In this document: positions 56,166-64,000 of the stretch, piece after piece
How the letters are laid out: the number at the start of each line of letters is the position of its first letter
How positions within the stretch are numbered: position 1 is the first letter of the stretch
NCBI RefSeq assembly: GCF_001685015.1
Contig: NZ_MAYT01000001.1
Location: 62,001 to 126,000, forward strand
From: Pseudobacillus wudalianchiensis
Lineage (GTDB): Bacteria; Bacillota; Bacilli; Bacillales; Domibacillaceae
Direction of reading: 5' to 3'
Length of the DNA stretch: 64,000 nt
Notes under the pieces: generated by a model
Database searches by the model: none
Seen by the model: the letters and a program-made list of their open reading frames with translations, nothing else
What the model was told of the DNA's origin: nothing
Translations under genes and position numbers: made by a program

Positions 56166-59100
56166 ATGTTTACACATCTGCAAGTTCAGACAGGCTACAG
56201 CCTATTGTCCAGTGCCATAGCCATCGACAAATTGACTGTAAAGGCGAAAGAGATGGGCTACGGTGCGCTTGCCATTACGGATCGCAATGTGATGTATGGA
56301 GTTATTCCTTTTTATAAAGCATGCAAACGAGTTGGGATCAAACCGATTATTGGTTTGATTGCTGATATTGAAAGTGTAATGGGGGAAGACCGTTCTTATC
56401 CACTTGTCTTATTGGCTAAAAACAATACAGGCTATCATCATTTGCTTAAAATTTCGAGTGCTATTCAATCAAGAGCGAAAGAAGGAATTCCGTTAAAATG
56501 GCTGAAAGGCTATTCTGCCGGGTTATTTGCTTTTACACCGGGAGCAGAAGGGGAAGTAGAACAATTACTTCTAAAGGATCCTGTCCAGGCAAAGAAAGCT
56601 GCTCAGCTATTGAAAGAACAATTTGAACCAGAGCACTTTTTCTTATCTATTGCGCGCCACAAGAGAAAGAACGAGGAAACGATCATTGAGGAAATGAAGC
56701 AGCTAAGTATCTCTCTTTCTATTCCATTGCTCGTTTCTAACCGGGTCACTTATTTAAATAAAGCAGATGCATTTGCCGTTCAATGTTTGGAAGCGATTAA
56801 GGATGGCGTGAAATTGGCAGATAAGCAGATAGATGACAATAATCAAGCTTACTTATCGTCGAAAGAAGAAATGGCGAACTTATTTGCTGATTTACCAGAT
56901 GCACTGGAACAAACCGAAAAAATTGCGCAGGTCTGTGAAGTAGATATCTCATTCGGCCGCCGCCTGCTTCCTAAATATCCGCTGTCAGATCATCCATCAG
57001 CTTCCGACTATTTGCGGGAACTTTGCTATAAAGGTTTGGAAAAAGTGGGGGCTTCCACAGAGAAAGCGTACGTTGATCGTCTTGAATACGAGCTGGAAAC
57101 GATCGAAAAAATGGAGTTCTGTGACTATTTTCTTATTGTTTGGGACTTTATGAAATTTGCAAAAGAAAGGTCTATTTTGACAGGGCCGGGAAGAGGATCA
57201 GCCGCCGGCTCCCTCGTTGCCTATGTTCTCGGTATTACAACCGTTGACCCGCTTGAATATGGCCTGCTGTTTGAACGGTTTCTTAATCCTGAGCGTGTGA
57301 CGATGCCTGATATTGATCTTGATTTTCCTGATCATCGGCGGGATGAAGTCATTCGCTACGTTGTTAATAAATATGGATCGCTTCATGCCGCGCAAATTAT
57401 TACGTTTGGTACGCTGTCTGCAAAAGCAGTCATACGAGACGTGGCGAGAGTATTCGGCTTTACATCTAAAGAGCTTGAGCAGTTGTCTAAGATGATTCCT
57501 TCGCGCCCTGGACTTACGCTTCAACAGCACTACACAGATTCTGTCCGCTTTCGGGAGTGGGTGAACGAAACGAACGAACATGAGAAGGTTTATCAAACCG
57601 CTTTGACGCTTGAAGGGCTGCCGCGTCATACGTCTACCCATGCGGCGGGGATGGTTATCACTGATCTGCCTTTGACTGAATTAGTCCCCATCCAGGAAGG
57701 ACATGATGGAGTACTTCTGACCCAATTTCCGATGGACGCACTTGAAGAGCTTGGCTTATTGAAAATTGATTTGCTTGGTCTGCGCAATTTGTCCGTTCTT
57801 GAAAGAATGCTTGATTCAATTTATTATATTGAAGGAAAAAGACTAACTTTGCAGAATATACCTTTACAGAATAAAGAAACGTTTCAGTTGCTTGGAGAAG
57901 GAAAAACGACCGGGATTTTTCAGCTAGAGTCAGAGGGAATGCGTAACATGCTCAAGAAGCTGCAGCCAAATCATTTTGAGGATATTGTAGCAGTGAATGC
58001 ACTTTACCGGCCGGGTCCGATGGAAAGCATTCCTCTCTATATAGAGAGAAAGCACGGGCATCAGCCAATTCACTACCCACATCCAGATTTACAAGCTATT
58101 TTAGAGCCTACATATGGTGTGCTGATCTATCAAGAGCAAATTATGCAGATTGCCTCTAGACTTGCAGGATTTTCGCTGGGAGAAGCGGATCTTTTAAGAC
58201 GGGCTGTCAGTAAAAAGAAAAAGGATGTGCTCAACAGCGAAAGACGCCATTTTGTAGAAGGAGCGATGAAAAACGGTTATAGCAAAGAAGTCGCAGAAGA
58301 TATCTATCATCTGATTGTTCAATTTGCCAATTATGGATTTAACCGCAGCCACGCAGTCGCCTACAGTTTTATTGCCTATGGAATGGCGTACATTAAAGCT
58401 CATTATCCAACTATTTTCATGGCTTCGCTACTAAGTTCTGCAATCGGCAATGAGGATAAAATAAAACAATATGTGTCCGAAGCAAAAGGAATGGGAATTT
58501 CTTTGCTGCCCCCCTCCATCAATAATAGTTATTATCCATTTAAAGCTGAAGAGAACAAGATCCGCTTTAGTCTAGCCGCCATCAAAGGTATTGGAGCGGG
58601 GATGTTAAAGGCAATTATAGAGGCGCGGGAAAAAGGCCCTTTCGTTGATTTGTTTGATTTTTGTCTCCGTGTGCCTCTTAACATCGTGAATCGCAAAGCT
58701 TTGGAGGCTCTTTTATTTGCAGGAGCATTTGATGAGTTTAATGAAGACCGGGCTGTTCTTTTGGCCACGCTTGATATTGCGATTGAACATGCGCAGCTTA
58801 TTCGGCCAACAGATAGTGCGGAAGATGATTTATTTACAGAAGATGATTTTTTTCCAAAACCGAAATATGCACAAGCAGAACCGATGAGTATGGAAGCTAA
58901 ACTTCAGCATGAGAGAGAAGTGCTTGGTCTTTATTTGTCAGCTCATCCAACAGAGCCATATGAACAGCTTTTTACGCAGTCAGGAGCTGTCCCATCTGCG
59001 GATTTGTCTCCAGGCAGCCGGCATGTTTCCATCGGTGCTTTCATAAATGAGGTAAAAGTCATCCGTACAAAAAAAGGGGAAAACATGGCTTTTCTTCACT

Positions 59101-59516
59101 GTTCGGACAGCAGCGGTGAAATAAAAGGTGTTCTGTTTCCGCCTTCCTATAGGAACTGCTCCCCCCTTCTGGAAAAAGGAGCAATTCTTTATTTAACAGG
59201 AAACGTAGAGGAAAGAAGCGGGGGAAAACAGCTGATTATTAAAGCGGTTCATAGCATAGAAGAAGTGCAAGAGCGGCAAGCTGAAAGAGCCAAAACCTTG
59301 TACATAAAAATACCAGAAGCACCGGACGAGCATTTGATACTCGAAGACGTTCACCGAGTAATCAACCGCTTTAAAGGGGCAACATCTGTTGTGCTCCACT
59401 ATGAAAAGAACCGGCAGACCGTTAAACTTCATGAAAAAAATTCGGTTAAGCCAACAAAACAATTAGTAGAAGAATTGACAACGATCCTCGGCAGAGAGAA
59501 TGTCGTATTGAAATAA
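56166..59516 (+). CDS. dnaE: DNA polymerase III alpha subunit DnaE
   Basis: Second replicative polymerase of Firmicutes, which extends RNA primers before handing over to PolC. 1116 residues from MFTHLQVQTGYSLL; earlier in-frame starts lie at the promoter side and lack a homologous N-terminus. N-terminal PHP domain (LAITDRNVMYGVIPFYKACK), C-family palm with GPGRGSAAGSLVAYVL and MPDIDLDFPDHRRDEV holding catalytic aspartates. Then YGVLIYQEQIMQIA, helix-hairpin-helix and C-terminal OB fold (IGAFINEVKVIRTKKGENM). No proofreading exonuclease domain, as expected for DnaE. Confidence 0.97.
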   Translation: MFTHLQVQTGYSLLSSAIAIDKLTVKAKEMGYGALAITDRNVMYGVIPFYKACKRVGIKPIIGLIADIESVMGEDRSYPLVLLAKNNTGYHHLLKISSAIQSRAKEGIPLKWLKGYSAGLFAFTPGAEGEVEQLLLKDPVQAKKAAQLLKEQFEPEHFFLSIARHKRKNEETIIEEMKQLSISLSIPLLVSNRVTYLNKADAFAVQCLEAIKDGVKLADKQIDDNNQAYLSSKEEMANLFADLPDALEQTEKIAQVCEVDISFGRRLLPKYPLSDHPSASDYLRELCYKGLEKVGASTEKAYVDRLEYELETIEKMEFCDYFLIVWDFMKFAKERSILTGPGRGSAAGSLVAYVLGITTVDPLEYGLLFERFLNPERVTMPDIDLDFPDHRRDEVIRYVVNKYGSLHAAQIITFGTLSAKAVIRDVARVFGFTSKELEQLSKMIPSRPGLTLQQHYTDSVRFREWVNETNEHEKVYQTALTLEGLPRHTSTHAAGMVITDLPLTELVPIQEGHDGVLLTQFPMDALEELGLLKIDLLGLRNLSVLERMLDSIYYIEGKRLTLQNIPLQNKETFQLLGEGKTTGIFQLESEGMRNMLKKLQPNHFEDIVAVNALYRPGPMESIPLYIERKHGHQPIHYPHPDLQAILEPTYGVLIYQEQIMQIASRLAGFSLGEADLLRRAVSKKKKDVLNSERRHFVEGAMKNGYSKEVAEDIYHLIVQFANYGFNRSHAVAYSFIAYGMAYIKAHYPTIFMASLLSSAIGNEDKIKQYVSEAKGMGISLLPPSINNSYYPFKAEENKIRFSLAAIKGIGAGMLKAIIEAREKGPFVDLFDFCLRVPLNIVNRKALEALLFAGAFDEFNEDRAVLLATLDIAIEHAQLIRPTDSAEDDLFTEDDFFPKPKYAQAEPMSMEAKLQHEREVLGLYLSAHPTEPYEQLFTQSGAVPSADLSPGSRHVSIGAFINEVKVIRTKKGENMAFLHCSDSSGEIKGVLFPPSYRNCSPLLEKGAILYLTGNVEERSGGKQLIIKAVHSIEEVQERQAERAKTLYIKIPEAPDEHLILEDVHRVINRFKGATSVVLHYEKNRQTVKLHEKNSVKPTKQLVEELTTILGRENVVLK

Positions 59517-59523
59517 TTATTAC

Positions 59524-59582
59524 TTTACAACTTATCTTTGATAGTTTATTGTGTGTAATAGACGAAAACGTGGTCTGACCAC
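59524..59582 (+). promoter_or_regulatory. ytsJ promoter with FadR/GntR-type palindrome
   Basis: TTTACA (59524-59529) and TATTGT (59547-59552) are 17 bp apart. GTGGTC-T-GACCAC at 59570-59582 is a perfect 13-bp palindrome that fits the TGGTNNNACCA consensus of FadR-subfamily regulators. It would lie about 10-25 bases after the transcription start, suited to repression. The regulator gene follows ytsJ. Confidence 0.68.
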
Positions 59583-59622
59583 TGAAGGCGGTTAGACTTG
59601 CTGAAATAGGGAGAGAAAAAGA

Positions 59623-60861
59623 ATGTCACTTAGAGAAGAAGCATTGCATATGCATAAAACAAATAAAGGGAAGTTGTCCACTGGCATTAAAACAAAAGTG
59701 AGAAACGCTAGAGATTTAAGCCTTGCTTACTCGCCAGGCGTAGCAGAGCCATGTAAGGAAATTTATGAAAAGCCTGAAACCGTCTTTGATTATACAATTA
59801 AAGGAAATACTGTAGCAGTTGTTTCTAATGGTACGGCTGTGCTTGGCTTAGGAAACATTGGTGCAGAGGCAGCAATGCCAGTTATGGAAGGGAAAGCGGT
59901 CCTATTTAAGAGTTTTGCCGGTGTAGACGCTTTTCCAATTTGTTTAGATACAGAAGATCCAGAAAAGATTATTGAAACTGTAAAATTAATGGAGCCAACA
60001 TTTGGCGGTGTCAACCTAGAAGATATTGCTGCTCCTCATTGTTTTGAAATCGAAGAACGTCTAAAGAAAGAAACAAACATTCCTGTGTTTCATGACGATC
60101 AACACGGAACAGCTATTGTAACAGCGGCTGGCCTTCTCAATGCACTTAAATTAACGGGCAGAAAGTTCAAAGACATTAAAATTGTAGCTAACGGTGCCGG
60201 TGCAGCTGGTATTGCCATTATTAAGCTCTTAGCGAGCTATGGCGTTCGTGATATCGTCATGTGTGACTCACGCGGAGCTATTTATGAGGGCCGCCAGGAA
60301 GGAATGAACTCTGTTAAAGAGGAAGTAGCTAAGTTTACTAACATCAACCGCCAAGAGGGTTCACTAGAAGATGTTATTAAAGGTGCCGATGTTTTCATTG
60401 GAGTATCTGTTGCCGGTGCGTTAACAAAAGAAATGATCCAAACGATGAACCCAGAGCCGATTATTTTTGCTATGGCAAACCCAGTTCCGGAAGTAATGCC
60501 AGAAGAGGCAAAAATGGCAGGGGCCCGCGTAATTGGAACAGGACGTTCAGACTTCCCGAATCAGGTCAATAACGTGCTGGCTTTCCCAGGGATTTTCCGT
60601 GGCGCGCTTGATGTGCGTGCAACACATATTAATGAACAAATGAAGCATGCGGCTGTAGCGGCCATCGCTGGTTTGATTGATGAAAAAGAGCTAAACTCTG
60701 ATTATGTGATTCCTGGACCATTTGATCCGCGTGTAGCGCCAGCAGTAGCGGCAGCAGTGGCAAAAGCAGCAATGGAAACGGGCGTTGCCCGCTTAAAAGC
60801 AGATCCAGAGGAAATTCGTCAACGTACGATGCAATTGGCTTTAATCGGAAAAGGTGAATAA
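59623..60861 (+). CDS. ytsJ: NADP-type malic enzyme
   Basis: Decarboxylates malate to pyruvate with production of NADPH. 412 residues, compact bacterial type. TNKGKLSTGIKTKVRNARDL opens the protein, SLAYSPGVAEPCKEI, VFHDDQHGTAIVTAAG and IVANGAGAAGIAIIKLL (nucleotide loop) follow. In B. subtilis YtsJ is the main malic enzyme for growth on malate. RBS AGGGAGAG. It is followed by the GntR regulator four bases after the stop. Confidence 0.95.
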   Translation: MSLREEALHMHKTNKGKLSTGIKTKVRNARDLSLAYSPGVAEPCKEIYEKPETVFDYTIKGNTVAVVSNGTAVLGLGNIGAEAAMPVMEGKAVLFKSFAGVDAFPICLDTEDPEKIIETVKLMEPTFGGVNLEDIAAPHCFEIEERLKKETNIPVFHDDQHGTAIVTAAGLLNALKLTGRKFKDIKIVANGAGAAGIAIIKLLASYGVRDIVMCDSRGAIYEGRQEGMNSVKEEVAKFTNINRQEGSLEDVIKGADVFIGVSVAGALTKEMIQTMNPEPIIFAMANPVPEVMPEEAKMAGARVIGTGRSDFPNQVNNVLAFPGIFRGALDVRATHINEQMKHAAVAAIAGLIDEKELNSDYVIPGPFDPRVAPAVAAAVAKAAMETGVARLKADPEEIRQRTMQLALIGKGE

Positions 60862-60865
60862 AGCA

Positions 60866-61474
60866 ATGGAAAATCAACGACCGCAATCAAAATTCGCGCA
60901 AGTCGTTGAAAAGATTCGTGACATGATCGCAGCAGACGGATTGGTTCCGGGAGATAAGATGCCATCAGAGCGGGAGCTGTCTGAACGTCTGTCTGCTTCG
61001 CGGTCTTCTATTAGAGAAGCGCTGCGGGCTCTCGAACTGCTTGGATTAATTGAGACAAGAAGGGGAGAGGGAACGTTCCTTCGGGACTTTAATGACCATC
61101 AGCTTGTTCAACTGCTCAGCACATTCATTTTACAAAGGGAACAGACGAAAAAAGACGTCTGTTTAACGAAAGAAATCGTTGAAATGGGCTGCTTGTCTTC
61201 TTTGGTCATGTTGCCGGATCTTGAGAAGCACATGTCTGAGCTTACTGAAAAAATAAAAGATGCGTCCTTTACAGAACATGACTTCTTCACTTTTTTAATG
61301 AGTATAAATGGCAATTCACTTTTAAAGAAAATCTGGCTAATCGTGTCCGATTATGCAGATGCGATTCATAAAGAGGATAGGCTGCTAATGAATAAAGAGG
61401 CCTTTGTCCACTTAATTTATATAATAAAGACAAGAAATATAAAAGATATTTTTGATACTTATAAGCAGCTTTAA
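60866..61474 (+). CDS. FadR-subfamily GntR regulator
   Basis: 202 residues from MENQRPQSKF; the RBS AAGGTG lies in the end of ytsJ. The winged helix is canonical: MPSERELSERLSASRSSIRE, then ALRALELLGLIETRRGEGTF. The C-terminal part is shorter than the usual FCD domain (about 110 residues), all-helical, and I could not see the full set of metal-binding histidines. The gene lies between malic enzyme and accD. Palindromes of the right type lie before ytsJ and pfkA, so it probably controls them. Confidence 0.9.
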   Translation: MENQRPQSKFAQVVEKIRDMIAADGLVPGDKMPSERELSERLSASRSSIREALRALELLGLIETRRGEGTFLRDFNDHQLVQLLSTFILQREQTKKDVCLTKEIVEMGCLSSLVMLPDLEKHMSELTEKIKDASFTEHDFFTFLMSINGNSLLKKIWLIVSDYADAIHKEDRLLMNKEAFVHLIYIIKTRNIKDIFDTYKQL

Positions 61475-61550
61475 GCTGTTCTATTTTTTGTCGTCCGCCT
61501 CATAAAGTCACATAACTATGTTCAAGCTTTTTATAGGGAGAGGATGCAAC

Positions 61551-62423
61551 TTGATTAAAGACTTATTTAACAAACAAAAACCGAAAAAGAAAAAGTATGC
61601 GACGATACCTACAGAAGCCAGCAAACAAGACGTACCTGAAGGCATAATGCAAAAATGCCCAAAATGTAAAAAGATTATGTACACGAAAGAACTAAAGAAA
61701 AACTTAAATGTTTGCTTGCAGTGTGGTCATCACCATGGCATGACGTCCCTTGAACGCCGTGATTCTTTTATCGATGAAGGAACGTTTCAAGAGTTAGATG
61801 CTGCGCTTTCTTCAACTAATCCGCTGAACTTTCCGGGATACCTGGAAAAGGTAGAGGCCGATCGACAAAAAACAGGAATGAATGAAGCGATTTTAACTGG
61901 TGTGGGCCAAGTCGAAGGCCATGAAGTAGTCGTGGCCATTATGGATGCTAATTTCCGTATGGGAAGCATGGGATCCGTTGTTGGTGAAAAGATTACAAGA
62001 GCGATTGAAGAGGCGGGCCGACGGAATGTACCGTTCATTATCTTCACGGCTTCAGGCGGAGCTAGAATGCAAGAAGGTGTTCTTTCATTAATGCAGATGG
62101 CTAAAACAAGCGTGGCCTTAAAACGTTTTAGTGAAAATGGCGGACTCATTATTTCTATTATGACACATCCAACAACTGGCGGTGTATCTGCTAGCTTTGC
62201 GTCGTTAGGAGATTATAACTTTGCAGAGCCTGGGGCACTTATCGGATTCGCAGGCAGACGGATTATTGAACAGACGATCCGTGAGAAGCTTCCAGAAGAC
62301 TTCCAGACGGCTGAATTTTTATTAAAGCATGGCCAGCTTGATGCGGTCATTCACCGTCATGATATGAAAGAAAAGATCGCCTTTTTGCTCGATATACATG
62401 AACCGGGTGGTGAACTGGCATGA
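61551..62423 (+). CDS. accD: Acetyl-CoA carboxylase carboxyltransferase beta subunit
   Basis: Transfers the carboxyl group from carboxybiotin to acetyl-CoA, forming malonyl-CoA. TTG start at 61551 after GGGAGAGG, giving 290 residues with [15 protein letters not shown]; the ATG at 61518 lacks an RBS. N-terminal four-cysteine zinc finger CPKCKK...CLQCGHH. Crotonase-fold core with [19 protein letters not shown] and [13 protein letters not shown]. Four-base overlap with accA. Confidence 0.96.
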   Translation: MIKDLFNKQKPKKKKYATIPTEASKQDVPEGIMQKCPKCKKIMYTKELKKNLNVCLQCGHHHGMTSLERRDSFIDEGTFQELDAALSSTNPLNFPGYLEKVEADRQKTGMNEAILTGVGQVEGHEVVVAIMDANFRMGSMGSVVGEKITRAIEEAGRRNVPFIIFTASGGARMQEGVLSLMQMAKTSVALKRFSENGGLIISIMTHPTTGGVSASFASLGDYNFAEPGALIGFAGRRIIEQTIREKLPEDFQTAEFLLKHGQLDAVIHRHDMKEKIAFLLDIHEPGGELA

Positions 62424-63370
62424 TTGGTTTAGAATTTGAGAAACCAGTAATGGAACTAAAAGGAAAGATTGCTGAGTTAAAAGAGTTTACTTCTACTTCA
62501 GATGTAGATTTAACAGAAGAAATTGAAAAGCTGGAGCAGCGCTTGAAAAAGCTTGAAAAAGACATTTATGAAAGCATGACGCCATGGGATCGCGTCCAAA
62601 TGGCTCGACATCCAGAACGTCCGACAACGCTTGATTATATTCAGCATTTATTTACTGATTTTATGGAACTTCACGGTGACAGATTATTTGGGGATGATGC
62701 TGCGATCGTTGGCGGAGTAGCAAAATACCATGGACTGCCAGTCACAGTGATCGGACATCAGCGTGGCCGTGATACGAAGGAGAATATCAAGCGTACATTT
62801 GGTATGCCACACCCGGAAGGATACCGTAAAGCTCTTCGTTTAATGAACCAGGCAGTAAAGTTCAAGCGTCCGATTATTTGTCTCATTGATACGAAAGGGG
62901 CTTATCCCGGAAAAGCGGCTGAAGAGCGTGGCCAGAGTGAAGCTATTGCGAGAAACCTATTTGAAATGGCGGGTATGGAAGTGCCAGTCATTTGTATCGT
63001 AATCGGTGAAGGTGGAAGCGGAGGTGCTCTTGCCCTAGGCATTGGAGATAAATTATTTATGTTAGAGAATTCAACATACTCTGTTATCTCTCCAGAGGGG
63101 GCTGCTGCTCTGCTTTGGAAAGATGCTTCCCAGGCAAAACGTGCGGCAGAGACGATGAAAATTACAGCAGGTGATTTGAAAGAGCTTGGAGTCATTGACG
63201 CCATTATTCCTGAGGTAAGCGGTGGAGCTCATCGAAATATCGCTCAACAGGCAGCTTTAATTGATCAAATGTTGAAGCCGGCATTACAGGAACTTCTTCA
63301 GCTATCGATCCCCGAATTATTGGACAATCGTTATATAAAATACAAACAAATTGGAGAATATACGCTCTAG
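62420..63370 (+). CDS. accA: Acetyl-CoA carboxylase carboxyltransferase alpha subunit
   Basis: Partner of AccD. 316 residues. N-terminal helical region [18 protein letters not shown], then [48 protein letters not shown] and [16 protein letters not shown]. Coupled to accD through ATGA. A hairpin terminator follows. Confidence 0.97.
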   Translation: MIGLEFEKPVMELKGKIAELKEFTSTSDVDLTEEIEKLEQRLKKLEKDIYESMTPWDRVQMARHPERPTTLDYIQHLFTDFMELHGDRLFGDDAAIVGGVAKYHGLPVTVIGHQRGRDTKENIKRTFGMPHPEGYRKALRLMNQAVKFKRPIICLIDTKGAYPGKAAEERGQSEAIARNLFEMAGMEVPVICIVIGEGGSGGALALGIGDKLFMLENSTYSVISPEGAAALLWKDASQAKRAAETMKITAGDLKELGVIDAIIPEVSGGAHRNIAQQAALIDQMLKPALQELLQLSIPELLDNRYIKYKQIGEYTL

Positions 63371-63398
63371 TTGTTTTAGTTAAATACACAGCGGGAAA

Positions 63399-63436
63399 AA
63401 GAACGTGCGATACGATGATAAGCACGTTCTTTTTTT
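63399..63436 (+). terminator. Terminator after accDA
   Basis: AAAGAACGTGC and GCACGTTCTTT pair around 12 bases, followed by TTTTT. Confidence 0.92.
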
Positions 63437-63478
63437 GGGAATAACTTTAAGGTAATCTATAAGGAATTTTGATAAACA

Positions 63479-63507
63479 TTGTGAAGGTCAGACCTTTCTG
63501 TTATTTT
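63479..63507 (+). promoter_or_regulatory. pfkA promoter containing a FadR/GntR-type palindrome
   Basis: TTGTGA (63479-63484) and TATTTT (63502-63507) are 17 bp apart. The spacer holds AAGGTC-A-GACCTT (63484-63496), a perfect 13-bp palindrome sharing the GGTC-N-GACC core with the ytsJ site. A protein bound here would exclude polymerase. Confidence 0.65.
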
Positions 63508-63530
63508 AGAAGAGACTAATAAAGCAGTAA

Positions 63531-64000
<470 letters not shown>

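Overview
The window is a chromosomal segment of a low-to-moderate G+C, endospore-forming Bacillaceae bacterium. Gene content and order closely follow the Bacillus subtilis aroA-ccpA-motPS-acuCBA-acsA-tyrS-rpsD-dgcP-ytsP-hisJ-ezrA-nifZ-thiI-ytcI-nadK-sppA-yteJ-ytfIJ-tpx-ytxK-ackA-argGH-ytkL-ytoI-ytpI-nrnA-ytrHI-dnaE-ytsJ-accDA-pfkA backbone. Strong AGGAGG-type ribosome binding sites, T-box and S4-leader regulation, sporulation genes (ytfJ, ytrH, ytrI) and a CcpA/cre system all agree with this. The genus cannot be fixed from the sequence alone. No tRNA, rRNA, CRISPR array, transposase or prophage was recognised.

Layout. 1-9.6 kb: end of DAHP synthase, ccpA, the sodium-type stator genes motPS, the divergent acuABC/acsA acetate-utilisation locus with a cre-like site, and T-box-controlled tyrS. 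9.7-14 kb: a copper island made of csoR-copZ and copA plus a membrane-anchored two-repeat histidine protein, each transcription unit with a CsoR-type operator inside its promoter spacer. 14-15 kb: an unrecognised 149-aa gene. 15-26 kb: rpsD with its leader, dgcP, ytsP, hisJ, ezrA, nifZ-thiI, an acyl-CoA synthetase and rarD. 26.7-26.95 kb: a tandem pair of structured repeats. 27-34.5 kb: nadK, sppA, yteJ, ytfI, ytfJ, tpx, ytxK, ackA and a YitT-family gene. 34.8-38.5 kb: an EcsC-family gene and a b(o/a)3-type cytochrome oxidase operon, including a 43-residue subunit IIa microgene. 38.7-41.3 kb: argGH. 41.7-49.5 kb: a complete 2-aminoethylphosphonate (AEP) uptake and degradation operon that also carries a saccharopine-dehydrogenase-like gene and a DeoR regulator. 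49.5-64 kb: a universal stress protein, an M24 peptidase, ytkL, ytoI, ytpI, nrnA, ytrHI, dnaE, then malic enzyme, a FadR-type GntR regulator, accDA and the start of pfkA.

How the parts work together. The accessory content sits in two blocks, copper and AEP. In the AEP block the transporter imports AEP, PhnW makes phosphonoacetaldehyde plus alanine, and PhnX releases acetaldehyde plus phosphate. The redox gene downstream has no place in the textbook route and is one of the best leads here. The second lead is regulatory: perfect 13-bp palindromes of the FadR/GntR type (GGTC-N-GACC) lie just downstream of the ytsJ promoter and inside the pfkA promoter, with the FadR-type regulator gene between them. 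This suggests a local regulator joining malic enzyme, acetyl-CoA carboxylase and glycolysis. A third lead is the oxidase operon upstream region, where four TTCAC/GTGAA half-sites alternate at exact 11-bp spacing.

Limits. Everything was read by eye. Family names rest on recognised motifs and synteny; promoters and operators are pattern matches without genome-wide statistics.
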